Assembly: GCA_012513645.1 (NCBI GenBank)
Contig: JAAZBU010000021.1
Span: forward strand, 1-38,377
DNA: 38,377 nucleotides
From: Clostridiales bacterium
GTDB taxonomy: Bacteria > Bacillota > Clostridia > Christensenellales > Aristaeellaceae
Reading direction: 5' to 3'
Of the stretch, positions 7,671-15,890 are shown in pieces. The notes below the pieces were generated by a model. That model worked only from the letters and a program-made list of their open reading frames with translations. It did no database searches and was not told the origin of the DNA. Within the stretch, counting starts at the first letter, position 1. Each line of letters opens with the position of its first letter. Made by a program: the position numbers and the translations under genes.

Positions 7671-8999
7671 CTAAATGGCATCCGCCAACAGAAAATCGGT
7701 CAGCTTCATGATGCGGATGCCATCCTCCGTATGGGAAACGTCGCTGTGCAGGGCGATGACGAGCTTTTGATGGCTGTCCTGGGTGCGGCGCAGGGCGGAG
7801 AACTCGCGCTGCCTGGTTTGCTCCGATTGCATGTGTTCGGTGACCTGCAGGTAGCGCTTCTGATTTGGCTTGGTCGCGACAAAATCCACCTCTTTGTCGC
7901 CGATTTTGCCGATGGCCACATCCCACCCTTGACGGAGCAATTCAAAGTATACAAGGTTTTCCAGCGCGTGGCCCCTGTCCATGTCACGAAAGCCCAGGAG
8001 GTAGTTGCGCAGCCCGAGGTCCACAATATAGTATTTGCCAAGTGTTCGCAAATACTCTTTTCCCTTGATGTCATAGCGCTTGACATCATAAAACACGTAC
8101 GCCTCCGTCAGCGCGGCGACATAGGCCTGAATGGTCTGCACCGCAGGGGAACCCTTGCGGGAGCGGTCATCCAACATGCCCTCGCTGACCAGCGTGTTGC
8201 CGATGGAGCGCATGGAGGTATTGCTGCCGATGCTGTCAGCCAGAAACAGGATGATCTTTCGCAGCAGCAGCGGGTCGGTTATTCGCCGCTGGCCCCGGCG
8301 GGCCTCCCGCTCCAGGATATCGCGCATGACCACGGTGGCGTAGATGCCGTCCAGCAGCGTCATGGCTTTTTCCTGATCAAGGCCCACATCAGCCAACCCC
8401 GGCATCCCGCCGAAGGTGAGGTAGGATTGTAACAGCTCCTCAGGCGTGTACTGTTCGCCTGCGCTGTTCGTGATGTGCTTGCGCGTACCCCCGGAGGGGC
8501 TTTCTCGCCGGGCAACCGTGTAGCCGTGGAAATACAGAAACTCCTGAAAAGACAGCGGCAGCATGTTGATTTCGACATGCCGCCCGGCCAGGTAGGTGGA
8601 GAACTCGCCGGACAACAGATGCGCGTTGGAACCGGTGATGTAGATGTCGCAGTCTGTATCTACGCGCAGGGAGTTGACCGCGTCCTGCCAGGCCGGGATC
8701 AGCTGGATTTCATCAAAGAACAGGTAGGCACGCTTGCCCTGCGGCAATAGGCCTTGCACATGCTGATACAGCGCGGCGGCATCCATGCTGCGGTATTGCA
8801 TGGATTCAAAATTGAGCTCAATGATCTGATCATCTGCTATGTTTTGTTCGCGCAAATGCTGCGCCATCAATTTCATCAGGCTTGATTTGCCGCAGCGGCG
8901 AATGCCTGTCACGATTTTGACTGGCTCGGTATCCTGAAATGCAACCAATCTGTTGAGGTACAGATCGCGCCGCTTGAGCGCTGACTTGCCGGAGGCCAC
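7671..8999 (-). CDS. AAA ATPase with C-terminal DUF4143 domain
   Basis: ATPase of 442 residues in the AAA_14/DUF4143 family common in anaerobes; the cellular role of the family is unknown. The N-terminal domain has Walker A (GIRRCGKSS, residues 30-40), Walker B (LFFDEIQ) and a sensor-like ITGSNAHLL. The C-terminal DUF4143 domain carries ALENLVYFELLRQGW, GKIGDKEVDFV and QVT, the E...D...Q arrangement reminiscent of PD-(D/E)xK nucleases. The start is the GTG at 8999 with AAGG 7 bp upstream; the upstream GTG at 9032 (track start) has no ribosome site. The DNA before it is distinctly AT-rich, and the gene separates the ornithine operon from the arcC cluster, which suggests insertion. A perfect inverted repeat overlaps its promoter. 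Confidence 0.9.
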   Translation of the reverse strand: MASGKSALKRRDLYLNRLVAFQDTEPVKIVTGIRRCGKSSLMKLMAQHLREQNIADDQIIELNFESMQYRSMDAAALYQHVQGLLPQGKRAYLFFDEIQLIPAWQDAVNSLRVDTDCDIYITGSNAHLLSGEFSTYLAGRHVEINMLPLSFQEFLYFHGYTVARRESPSGGTRKHITNSAGEQYTPEELLQSYLTFGGMPGLADVGLDQEKAMTLLDGIYATVVMRDILEREARRGQRRITDPLLLRKIILFLADSIGSNTSMRSIGNTLVSEGMLDDRSRKGSPAVQTIQAYVAALTEAYVFYDVKRYDIKGKEYLRTLGKYYIVDLGLRNYLLGFRDMDRGHALENLVYFELLRQGWDVAIGKIGDKEVDFVATKPNQKRYLQVTEHMQSEQTRQREFSALRRTQDSHQKLVIALHSDVSHTEDGIRIMKLTDFLLADAI

Positions 9000-9042
9000 A
9001 ACATCACCTTCTTTCGATATAGAGAATAACACAAAAATTGAA

Positions 9043-9084
9043 AAAATAAAAGTTTGTAGTATTCATGTTACAAACTTTTATTTT
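9043..9084. repeat. Perfect 16-bp inverted repeat upstream of the AAA ATPase
   Basis: Arms AAAATAAAAGTTTGTA (9043-9058) and its exact reverse complement (9069-9084) flank a 10-bp spacer. It lies 44-85 bp before the GTG start of the ATPase gene. On the minus strand a possible promoter, TTGTAA-17 bp-TTTATT, falls inside it. The stem is AT-rich with no U-run behind it, so an operator is more likely than a terminator. The rest of 9000-9170 holds nothing else that I recognise; no terminator of the orr operon was found. Confidence 0.85.
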
Positions 9085-9170
9085 CGGAAGATTTGTCACC
9101 TGGAGTGAAGAAGCCTTATCGCGCGTCCGTTTGGGCTGGTGCGAACTGCGCTCAGCTTACAGAACCGGGG

Positions 9171-10232
9171 TCAGCCCACCACGGCCTTGTGCACATACGG
9201 GCTGGTATACGCTTTGAGCAGCGCGCCGTAGCTGAAGCCGAACGTCACCACATCGCCCACCTCATAGCCTGAGGCGGCAGTCAGGTCCACAATCAGGTGG
9301 TCGCTGGAGGCGCCCAGCACCTGGATGCGCACATCCCGCGGGGTGAGGCCGTCCACGTCAATATCCTGCCGGCCGATCAGCACAATGCCCCGGCGCATAG
9401 GCCCCAGGTCCGGGAAGGACACCCGCTCGCCAAAGGCATTGGGGCCGGGGGAGCCGATGGGCCGGGACGGCTTGGTCTGCACCTCGCCCAGCACGGCATG
9501 GAGGGTGAATGCGTCCCGGTGCAAAAAGTCAAAGGCTTCGCCGGTGGCGGTGTCGCTGCCCAGCAGCATGCTTTCGCCGATGCGCAGGTGGTTGATGCCG
9601 GCGGGCACTTTCCCTTGCAGCAGCAGGCCCACGGTGCTTGAGTTGCCGCCCGATACCAAGGGGATGGGCAGGTCCAGCTCCCGGCGCAGCCAGGCGGCGA
9701 TCTCCACCAGGCGGCCCAGGTTGTCTTCCTGCGGGATGATGCCGCCAAAGCAGGTGAGGTTGACGCCCACGCCGTGCAGCGTGAGGCCGGGGGTATCCTT
9801 GACGGCACTGGCCGCGCGCAGGATCCCCTCGCGGTCGGTGTACATCAGCCCCTCGCGCAGGTCGCCCAGGTCCACCATCAGGATAACTTTGTGCTGCCTT
9901 TGCAGCGCCTGCGCCGCCTCGCCCAGGGCATGGATGGTGAGGATTTCGCTTTGCAGGCTGATGTCAGCATGCTGCACGATATCCCGTGCCTGGGCGGGAT
10001 CGCCGATGCGCAGCAGCAGCTTGGGCTTGGCTGTGTTGATGCGTGCCAGGTTTTGCAGGCGGCTGTCGGCAAAGCCGTCGGCGATGTCCGCCAGCGCGGC
10101 CACGATATCGGGCTGCGCGCCCACGCACTTGGTGACGGCGTAGTACTGGATGCCCGCCTTGCGGCACAGGCCGGCCAGATGGGCCGCGTTCTCGCGCAGC
10201 TTGCCCAAATCAGCCTGAATCATGGGATACAT
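9171..10232 (-). CDS. orr: Ornithine racemase (PLP-dependent, alanine racemase fold)
   Basis: Converts L-ornithine to D-ornithine, the substrate of ornithine 4,5-aminomutase. The 353-residue protein has the N-terminal PLP barrel of the alanine racemase family with the Schiff-base lysine in YAVTK (about residue 35) and PLP-phosphate region VSGGNSSTV. The substrate call rests mainly on position: it is the last gene of a complete ornithine-degradation operon, exactly where orr stands in Clostridium sticklandii. The start is the ATG at 10232 because GGAGG lies just upstream; the track's GTG at 10247 lies on top of that ribosome site. The gap to the mutL-like gene is 11 bp. An alanine racemase or a YhfX-like amino-acid racemase are the alternatives, less likely here. 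Confidence 0.85.
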   Translation of the reverse strand: MYPMIQADLGKLRENAAHLAGLCRKAGIQYYAVTKCVGAQPDIVAALADIADGFADSRLQNLARINTAKPKLLLRIGDPAQARDIVQHADISLQSEILTIHALGEAAQALQRQHKVILMVDLGDLREGLMYTDREGILRAASAVKDTPGLTLHGVGVNLTCFGGIIPQEDNLGRLVEIAAWLRRELDLPIPLVSGGNSSTVGLLLQGKVPAGINHLRIGESMLLGSDTATGEAFDFLHRDAFTLHAVLGEVQTKPSRPIGSPGPNAFGERVSFPDLGPMRRGIVLIGRQDIDVDGLTPRDVRIQVLGASSDHLIVDLTAASGYEVGDVVTFGFSYGALLKAYTSPYVHKAVVG

Positions 10233-10243
10233 GGCGCCCTCCT

Positions 10244-11620
10244 TCACGGTTGTGCAAGAAAACTATGCTGCATCAGGGCCATGGCCGCCTGCGGGTGCTT
10301 GCGGCTGAGTACGCCCAGCGAGGCCATGATGTAGTGATGGTCGGTAAGCAGTTCTGCCTCCCCCGGCTTGGGGTAGAGCCACTTGCGCTGGGCGTTCATA
10401 TCGCGCAGCTGCGCCATGACGCGCTCCCTGCCGGGCAGGCGGGTCAGCGCGCCGCCGGTGGCGATGAGGTATTGAAGCTGCGTCAGGTCCTTGCCCTCGG
10501 CGATCTGCTGGCGGCCGCCCGGCAAAAATACGCTGCGGATGCTGCCCGCGTGCCGCCGCAGCGCCGTCAGCCCGGCCTCCAGCGCCAGGCGCTCGGCCAG
10601 CGCCTCCTGCTCGGGGGTGCGGGGGATGGGCTGCCAATCGGCCATCAGTGCCCGGGTGTCCGTGCCCAGCTCCCGGTCCAGCCGGTCCGTGCCCAGGGCA
10701 TCCAGCAGGTGAGCGGCGTTGATATACAGGCCCAGGTCGCCCTCCACGGTGCGCAGGTACAGGGGCTCGGGCCTGGTCTGTATGCGGGCGATCTCCTCGG
10801 ATTCCTCGCAGGCGCTGTGCACGTCGGTGGTGGCGCCGCCGATGTCGATGACGGCCAGGTTGCCCAGGCTGCCGTGCATCAGGCGCGCCATCTCCATCAC
10901 CGCGCCCGGGGTGGGCATCAGCGGCTGGGTCACCATATCGTACACATGGCGCATGCCCGGCGCCTTGACGATGTGGCGCTCAAACAGCATCTGGATGTGG
11001 CGGCGGGCGGGCTCGATGTTCAGGTCATCCAGCCGGGGGTAGACATTGTCGCAGATGGCAATCTCAAGCCCCGCTTGTTCAAACAGCGCGCGCACCTCGC
11101 CTTGGTTTTGCACGTTGCCGGCGTACAGCGTGGGGATGTCCTGCATGCCCAGCGCGGCAATGGCCCGGGCGTTATATAGCGCGGTGTCCCGCTCGCCATA
11201 GTCGGTGCCGCCGGCCAGCAGGATGAGGTTAGGATGCAGTTCACGCAGGGCCTCAAGGTCGCTCTCGCGCAGCATGCCCGCCGTCACCTGGCGCACCACG
11301 GCCCCCGCGCCCAGCGCGGCCGCCTGGGCCGCGCGCACGGTCATGTCGTACACCAGGCCGTGCACGCTCATCTTGAGGCCGCCTGCGGCCGAGCTGGTGG
11401 CGAACAGGTCGGTGTATTGCAGCTCCTGCGCGCCCAAAGCGGCCTTCAGGTCGTCAATGGCGGCCTGAAGGCCCAGGCGCACATCGCCCTGGGCCACGCT
11501 GGTGGCGGCGCTTCCCTGGCCGATGAAGCGGGGGCTGTCCCCGTGCAGGCCGTCAAAGGCGTTAACCAGCGTGGTTGTGGAGCCGATTTCGGCCACCAGG
11601 GCATCGATGCGCAGCGTCAC
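10244..11620 (-). CDS. MutL/GlmL-family chaperone of the ornithine aminomutase
   Basis: Actin-fold ATPase-like protein of 458 residues of the MutL/GlmL family, encoded next to B12-dependent carbon-skeleton and amino mutases and thought to help reactivate or assemble them. The N-terminal phosphate-1 motif is AEIGSTTTLVNAF, a second nucleotide motif is VIDIGGATTDVHSA, and LLAGGTDYGERD is the family's conserved glycine-rich segment. The protein starts with GTG in a GTGA overlap with the oraE stop, so it is translationally coupled to the large aminomutase subunit. The same gene lies between oraE and orr in C. sticklandii. The precise biochemical function has not been fixed for the family, and no symbol is given. 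Confidence 0.88.
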   Translation of the reverse strand: MTLRIDALVAEIGSTTTLVNAFDGLHGDSPRFIGQGSAATSVAQGDVRLGLQAAIDDLKAALGAQELQYTDLFATSSAAGGLKMSVHGLVYDMTVRAAQAAALGAGAVVRQVTAGMLRESDLEALRELHPNLILLAGGTDYGERDTALYNARAIAALGMQDIPTLYAGNVQNQGEVRALFEQAGLEIAICDNVYPRLDDLNIEPARRHIQMLFERHIVKAPGMRHVYDMVTQPLMPTPGAVMEMARLMHGSLGNLAVIDIGGATTDVHSACEESEEIARIQTRPEPLYLRTVEGDLGLYINAAHLLDALGTDRLDRELGTDTRALMADWQPIPRTPEQEALAERLALEAGLTALRRHAGSIRSVFLPGGRQQIAEGKDLTQLQYLIATGGALTRLPGRERVMAQLRDMNAQRKWLYPKPGEAELLTDHHYIMASLGVLSRKHPQAAMALMQHSFLAQP

Positions 11621-13833
11621 TGCTGCCGGGCCCGGCGCTTTTTAACCAGCGCGGTGGCGACATGGATGCCCTTGCTGCCGCGGCCAAAGCCCTCGTCGGC
11701 CCCGGCCTCGCGCGCCAGTTCAGGCGTCACCTGTGTGCCGCCGGCCAGGAAAATCACCCGGTCGCGCACGCCCATCTCCCGCGCCAGGCGGTCGATGAGG
11801 GCGATGTTTTTGTAGTGGATGTTGTCGTGGCTGATGATGGTGCTAGCCAGAATGCCGTCGGCATTCAGCTCGATGGCCGCGCCCACCAACTTTTCGGGCG
11901 GCACGCTGGTGCCCAGGTAGTGCACCTCTATGCCGTACTTCTCGATGCCGCCGTGCTTGATGTCGATGATCTCGCGCAGGCCGACGGAGTGCTCGTCGTT
12001 GCCCACGGTGCCGGCCACCACGCGCAGGGGCCGCTGCTCGATATCCTGGCGCAGCTCATCCTCGCTCAGGGTGTCGGGCGGCTTGGGCACCACCAGCTCG
12101 TTCACGTTGAGGGCAAAGGGCACATGCCCCTTCATCTCGATGCGCGTGCCTTCATGCGGGTGCATGACCTCGCGGGAGATCACCTCGCAATCCGTCAGCC
12201 CCATGCGCCGGCCGGTCTCCAGCGCCGCGGCCTCGGCCAGGGGGGCCTCCACCGGGAAAAACAGGTTGAGGTGCACCAGCCCATCGGCCAGCCACTCCAT
12301 CTCGGGCTTCAATTGCCCGGCGCCCGGCTGGCGGAAGGCCTCGTTCTCGGCCATGCGCACGTGCACATTGTCCTCCTCGTCCAGCTCGTCGATGAACTGG
12401 ATGAGCTCGGGCCTTTCCAGCGTGCAGCCGCCGATGAGGCTGGCCGGGTCCTCCTGGGCGGCTTCATCGTACTGGGCCACGTTGTTGTAGCCGAAGTGGG
12501 CGGTGACAGGCGCCATGTAATCGGCAGCGCGCTTGATCACCGTGCCGGCGCCGATGCCGCCGTCAGCGCGGCGCACAATGCCGTCGCCGTTGCGCTCGGG
12601 GTACAGCCCGCTGTCTACAAAGAAGCCGGCCTCCACCGCGGCGAAGTAGCCGCCGGCGGCCAGCATGTCCTCCAGAAACAGCACCGCGCGCTCCTTGAGC
12701 TCGCGCGCCTTGTCGCGCAGGTAGCCCTCGTCCTTGAGGCCCACCATGTCCATCAGGCCGTCCAGGCCCACATAGGTCTGCTTGGCGGTGTCGCAGGCTT
12801 CAATATTATAGATGTGCCAGGGCACGTTGCGCCCCTCGTCGGGGGTGATGGTGCTCTGGATGTCGGCGCTGGTCAGCTTTGAGATCAGCATGTTGAGCAC
12901 ATGGGTCACCGTGGCCTCGCGGGTGGAGGACTCGATGTACTTGGTGTTCATCTGCGCGCGCATGCGAAAGCCGGGGAACAGTTCGCGCAGCGCCACGGCG
13001 TAGGGCAGATCGGTGTGTACGCAGGGGGCGGGAGTGGCGGTGGGCGGCACGGTGCTCAAACAGATGAGGTCGCGCGGCACGCCGCACCCCAGGGAGAATT
13101 GGGCGTTGATGGCGTGCTGCACCATGAGCTCGGGCATCACCTTCCAGGCGTCGCGCGCGGTGGCGTTGGCGTTGTGCGCGCCGTCTATCTGGGCCATCTG
13201 GCTCCAGGCGATCAGGCGCTTGGATTCGCAGGCGTCCACAAAGCTGCGCACCATGTTGATGTTGCGGTAGATGACGTTGTACTGCGGGTCCTGATGGCAG
13301 CCGTTGACGCCCTCCTCGGCGAACATCACGGCGATGTCGGGCCCGGCCACGCCGGATACATAGCTGTGGTAGTTGATGGGGCGGCCCACCTCGTCCTCGA
13401 TGAGGTCCAGCGCCTTGCGCTGGGCGCGCACCTGCTTGCGGCTGATGGCTACGCCGCCGATGCCCTGGGGCGTGCCCTCGATCAGGCCGTCGATGTGGCT
13501 CTGCCCGGCGGTGCGGATGACCATGATGTGGTCGGCCCCGTGGTGGGCGGCCATACGCATGCGGCGGATATCATCCTCAAACCGGCCCGAGGCGATCTCG
13601 GTGGTGATGACCGGCAGGGGCTGGGGGTCGATGTTTTCAAAGTTGTGCGCGGGCGGCAGGGGCACCGAGGCCTTTAAAGGCTGGGAGCAATCCTGATAGG
13701 TGAAGGGGCCCATTTTGAGGCCGGGCACGGGCTTGCGCCAGGTCCAGCCGCGGCGGCGGGGGCGGTACTGATCCAGGTCCTTCAAAATCTCGCGGATGTC
13801 GATCTGCTGATCGGGCTTTAACTGATAGCTCAT
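11617..13833 (-). CDS. oraE: D-Ornithine 4,5-aminomutase, large (S-plus-B12) subunit OraE
   Basis: Large subunit (738 residues) of the adenosylcobalamin- and PLP-dependent enzyme that moves the terminal amino group of D-ornithine to C4, giving 2,4-diaminopentanoate. An N-terminal TIM-barrel region (for example GADHIMVIRTAGQSHIDG, IEGTPQGIGG) binds PLP and substrate. A C-terminal Rossmann domain has the base-off B12 motif DEHSVG (His near 615), with GTSVPPEK and AGGTQ further on. The lysine 11 residues after that His (IIDIK, near 626) matches the Lys629 of C. sticklandii OraE that holds PLP as an internal aldimine. The key cofactor residues are therefore present. It overlaps oraS upstream and the mutL-like gene downstream by 4 bp each. 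Confidence 0.97.
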   Translation of the reverse strand: MSYQLKPDQQIDIREILKDLDQYRPRRRGWTWRKPVPGLKMGPFTYQDCSQPLKASVPLPPAHNFENIDPQPLPVITTEIASGRFEDDIRRMRMAAHHGADHIMVIRTAGQSHIDGLIEGTPQGIGGVAISRKQVRAQRKALDLIEDEVGRPINYHSYVSGVAGPDIAVMFAEEGVNGCHQDPQYNVIYRNINMVRSFVDACESKRLIAWSQMAQIDGAHNANATARDAWKVMPELMVQHAINAQFSLGCGVPRDLICLSTVPPTATPAPCVHTDLPYAVALRELFPGFRMRAQMNTKYIESSTREATVTHVLNMLISKLTSADIQSTITPDEGRNVPWHIYNIEACDTAKQTYVGLDGLMDMVGLKDEGYLRDKARELKERAVLFLEDMLAAGGYFAAVEAGFFVDSGLYPERNGDGIVRRADGGIGAGTVIKRAADYMAPVTAHFGYNNVAQYDEAAQEDPASLIGGCTLERPELIQFIDELDEEDNVHVRMAENEAFRQPGAGQLKPEMEWLADGLVHLNLFFPVEAPLAEAAALETGRRMGLTDCEVISREVMHPHEGTRIEMKGHVPFALNVNELVVPKPPDTLSEDELRQDIEQRPLRVVAGTVGNDEHSVGLREIIDIKHGGIEKYGIEVHYLGTSVPPEKLVGAAIELNADGILASTIISHDNIHYKNIALIDRLAREMGVRDRVIFLAGGTQVTPELAREAGADEGFGRGSKGIHVATALVKKRRARQQ

Positions 13834-14195
13834 TTTGCCCCCTCCTGAAAGAGTGCGGCCGCCTCGTCCAGCAGCTCGCCCCGGCTGAGCGCCAGGCCGG
13901 CTTCCCGCAGGGGCAGCCCGCGCTCGCGGCTCAACTTGTACACCACATGGCCCGCGCCGTGGCTGAGCAGCCCGCGGTCCAGGCAGGCGTCGGCAATGGC
14001 CTTGGCCTCCAGCGAGTTAAAGCCCATGCGCAGCAGCACGCTGCGCTCGATGGCCGGGCTGGTGTTTTCGCGGCCGGCCTGCAACAGCGGGTCGGTCAGC
14101 TGCTCCACCAGACTCCAGAAGCGCTGGTGCAGCTGCTCGTCGCTCAGGCCCTTCAAATGCGCGCCGCGCTGGGCGTAGTCGTCCGTGCGTTTCAT
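13830..14195 (-). CDS. oraS: D-Ornithine 4,5-aminomutase, small subunit OraS
   Basis: Small subunit (121 residues) of ornithine 4,5-aminomutase, which forms the OraS2-OraE2 complex and is needed for activity. The helical sequence, with LVEQLTDPLLQAGRENTSPAIERSVLLRMGF (shortened here) followed by LSHGAGHVVYKLS, matches the family in length and character; S-P-A-I-E-R-S-V-L-L-R-M-G-F-x-S is its best-conserved run. It overlaps ortB (ATGA at 14192-14195) and oraE (13830-13833), so the two subunits are made in coupled translation. The ribosome site GGAGG sits inside the ortB end. Confidence 0.95.
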   Translation of the reverse strand: MKRTDDYAQRGAHLKGLSDEQLHQRFWSLVEQLTDPLLQAGRENTSPAIERSVLLRMGFNSLEAKAIADACLDRGLLSHGAGHVVYKLSRERGLPLREAGLALSRGELLDEAAALFQEGAK

Positions 14196-15592
14196 GGCTC
14201 CTCCTCACAAGCGGCGCGTACAAAGGCTTGGTCCGCGCGCGTTTCATCCATCAGAAAGGCGATATCCTCCGGCCGCACCGGGCCCGGGAAGTGCTGGCGG
14301 GCGTTGCGGATCAGCGAGCGGCGCATCTGCCCAAGGTCGGCCGGCTGTGCTTCAATCAGCTCGGGCGACTGGGGCAGCACAATGCTTTGGCCGGGCGCCT
14401 CATCGCGGGGGTTGCCAAAGCGGATGTCGATGCCCCGGCTGCGGGCGAAGGCCAGTTGGGCGTTGTGGTGCTTGCCCGCGCCGGTGTACTCGGTCTCCTG
14501 CACCACGATGCATTGTTCGCTTGGCATCTGATGCGCCAGGCTGAAGGCGGCCGCCAGGCTGGTGTTGCCGGCGGGGCCGCGCTCCATGCCCTCCAGGCGG
14601 GACAGCGCCTCCGTCATGAAGAATACCTCGCCCTGGGACACCGTGTGGTAGCTATGCAGGTAGCGCAGCGGGCGGCCCGCGCTGCGCGGCACATCCGAGC
14701 GGTCGGGCCAGGTGCTGAACGGCATGCCGAAGCCCGTGTGCCCGGTGGTGAAGCTCTTGCGGTTGAACTGGCCGTCGCTGGCCATGTGCAGCCCATGTAG
14801 GCTGACGCTGGCCGCAGCTACCGGGGTATCACAGTTTTCCTTCAGCAGGCCGCGGGCGGTGCCGGTCAGGTTGCCGCCGCCGGCGTTGGTGGCGATCACC
14901 AGGTCGGGGTCGCGCCCCTCCCGCGCGCGGAACTGGCGGGCGATCTCCGCGCCCAAGGTTTCGATGCCCAGAATGGCATAGGGCGTGTACAGCGAGGCGT
15001 TGAAGTAGCCCGTGTCCTCCAGCAGCCGCAGGAAGACGTAGAACAGCTCCGGCCCTACCGTCAGCTGCAATACCTCGGCGCCAAAGGCCTCGCACTTGCG
15101 GGCCTTTTCCACAATTTCGGGCTGGCCCACGCCCTGGGAGTCAAAGCACTCCTGCACCACGATGCACCTGAGGCCGGCCTTGGCCGCGCAGCTGGCCACC
15201 GCAGCACCATAGTTGCCGCTGGTGGCGGTGACCACGCCCTTGTAGCCCATGCGGCGGGCCATCTCCACGCTGACGGCGGCACGCCGCGCCTTGAAGCTGC
15301 CTGAGGGGTTGCTGGCCTCATCCTTGACGAAGATGCGGGCGCCCATGCCGGGCGCGGCACAGGAGCCGGCCAGGGCGGTGATGTTTTTGAGCTCCACCAG
15401 CGGCGTGTTGCCGATGGCGTAGTCCCGCTGGATGGCTTCGATCTCCTGCAGGCTAAGGCCGGGGGCGGCCATCATGCCCTCGTAGTCAAAGGCGATGCCG
15501 CCCGATTCAAACCGGCTGTAATCCATGCCCACGGCGGCCTTCATGATCTCGGGCCGGCGGGCCATGACGGCCTGGTAGCTGTTGTCACGCAT
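14192..15592 (-). CDS. ortB: 2-Amino-4-ketopentanoate thiolase, beta subunit OrtB
   Basis: PLP-dependent subunit (466 residues) of the thiolase that cleaves 2-amino-4-oxopentanoate with CoA to give alanine and acetyl-CoA. It has the tryptophan-synthase-beta/threonine-synthase fold (fold type II): the PLP lysine is in NPSGSFKARRAA (Lys 101), the phosphate-binding region is TATSGNYGAA, and NAGGGN is a glycine loop. The start at 15592 (MRDNSYQ) has GGAGGTGA 5 bp upstream; the track start at 15688 extends antisense-like junk into ortA. Start and ortA stop overlap by 8 bp. Threonine synthase would be the superficial alternative, but the operon context and the pairing with OrtA settle it. Confidence 0.95.
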   Translation of the reverse strand: MRDNSYQAVMARRPEIMKAAVGMDYSRFESGGIAFDYEGMMAAPGLSLQEIEAIQRDYAIGNTPLVELKNITALAGSCAAPGMGARIFVKDEASNPSGSFKARRAAVSVEMARRMGYKGVVTATSGNYGAAVASCAAKAGLRCIVVQECFDSQGVGQPEIVEKARKCEAFGAEVLQLTVGPELFYVFLRLLEDTGYFNASLYTPYAILGIETLGAEIARQFRAREGRDPDLVIATNAGGGNLTGTARGLLKENCDTPVAAASVSLHGLHMASDGQFNRKSFTTGHTGFGMPFSTWPDRSDVPRSAGRPLRYLHSYHTVSQGEVFFMTEALSRLEGMERGPAGNTSLAAAFSLAHQMPSEQCIVVQETEYTGAGKHHNAQLAFARSRGIDIRFGNPRDEAPGQSIVLPQSPELIEAQPADLGQMRRSLIRNARQHFPGPVRPEDIAFLMDETRADQAFVRAACEEEP

Positions 15593-15890
15593 GATGGTCA
15601 CCTCCGTACAGGCGGTCCCACACCATATTGGCCACCTGACGCAGCTCGGGCACATTGTCGCCAAAGCTGTGGGAGTAGCTGAGCCCATCTTCGATCAGCG
15701 TGCCCTGGGCCAGGCGGCCTGCGGCGGTGCGCACGGTGACGGTGTCGCCTATCTGGGCATCCTGGGTCAGGTAGCCCTTGACCCACATCTCCAGCGGCAC
15801 CCGGGCCGTATCCTCGGGCACCTGGGGGGCGCGCTGCCCGGGGGCGAGCGCTACGCTGTGGATGCGCACCCAGTCTCCCTGCTTATACAT
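15585..15890 (-). CDS. ortA: 2-Amino-4-ketopentanoate thiolase, alpha subunit OrtA
   Basis: Small partner (101 residues) of OrtB, required for 2-amino-4-ketopentanoate thiolase activity. It is mostly beta strand (GDWVRIHSVAL, MWVKGYLTQDAQIGDTVTVRT), with the conserved end SYSHSFGDNVPEL and a short helix. The start at 15890 is preceded by GGGAGG; the track's start at 15908 lacks a ribosome site. Its ATG overlaps the ord stop by 8 bp (ATGTATAA), and it overlaps ortB in the same manner. The order ord-ortA-ortB is as in C. sticklandii. Confidence 0.93.
   Translation of the reverse strand: MYKQGDWVRIHSVALAPGQRAPQVPEDTARVPLEMWVKGYLTQDAQIGDTVTVRTAAGRLAQGTLIEDGLSYSHSFGDNVPELRQVANMVWDRLYGGDHHA

Noticed and set aside
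11575-13677. Long plus-strand ORFs (435 and 258 aa)
   Set aside because: Antisense to oraE, which has all its cofactor motifs; the plus-strand products are His/Gly/Val-rich noise.
15785-15890. ortA as a spurious short ORF
   Set aside because: Rejected the doubt: it has a ribosome site, overlaps both neighbours and holds the expected place and size of OrtA.
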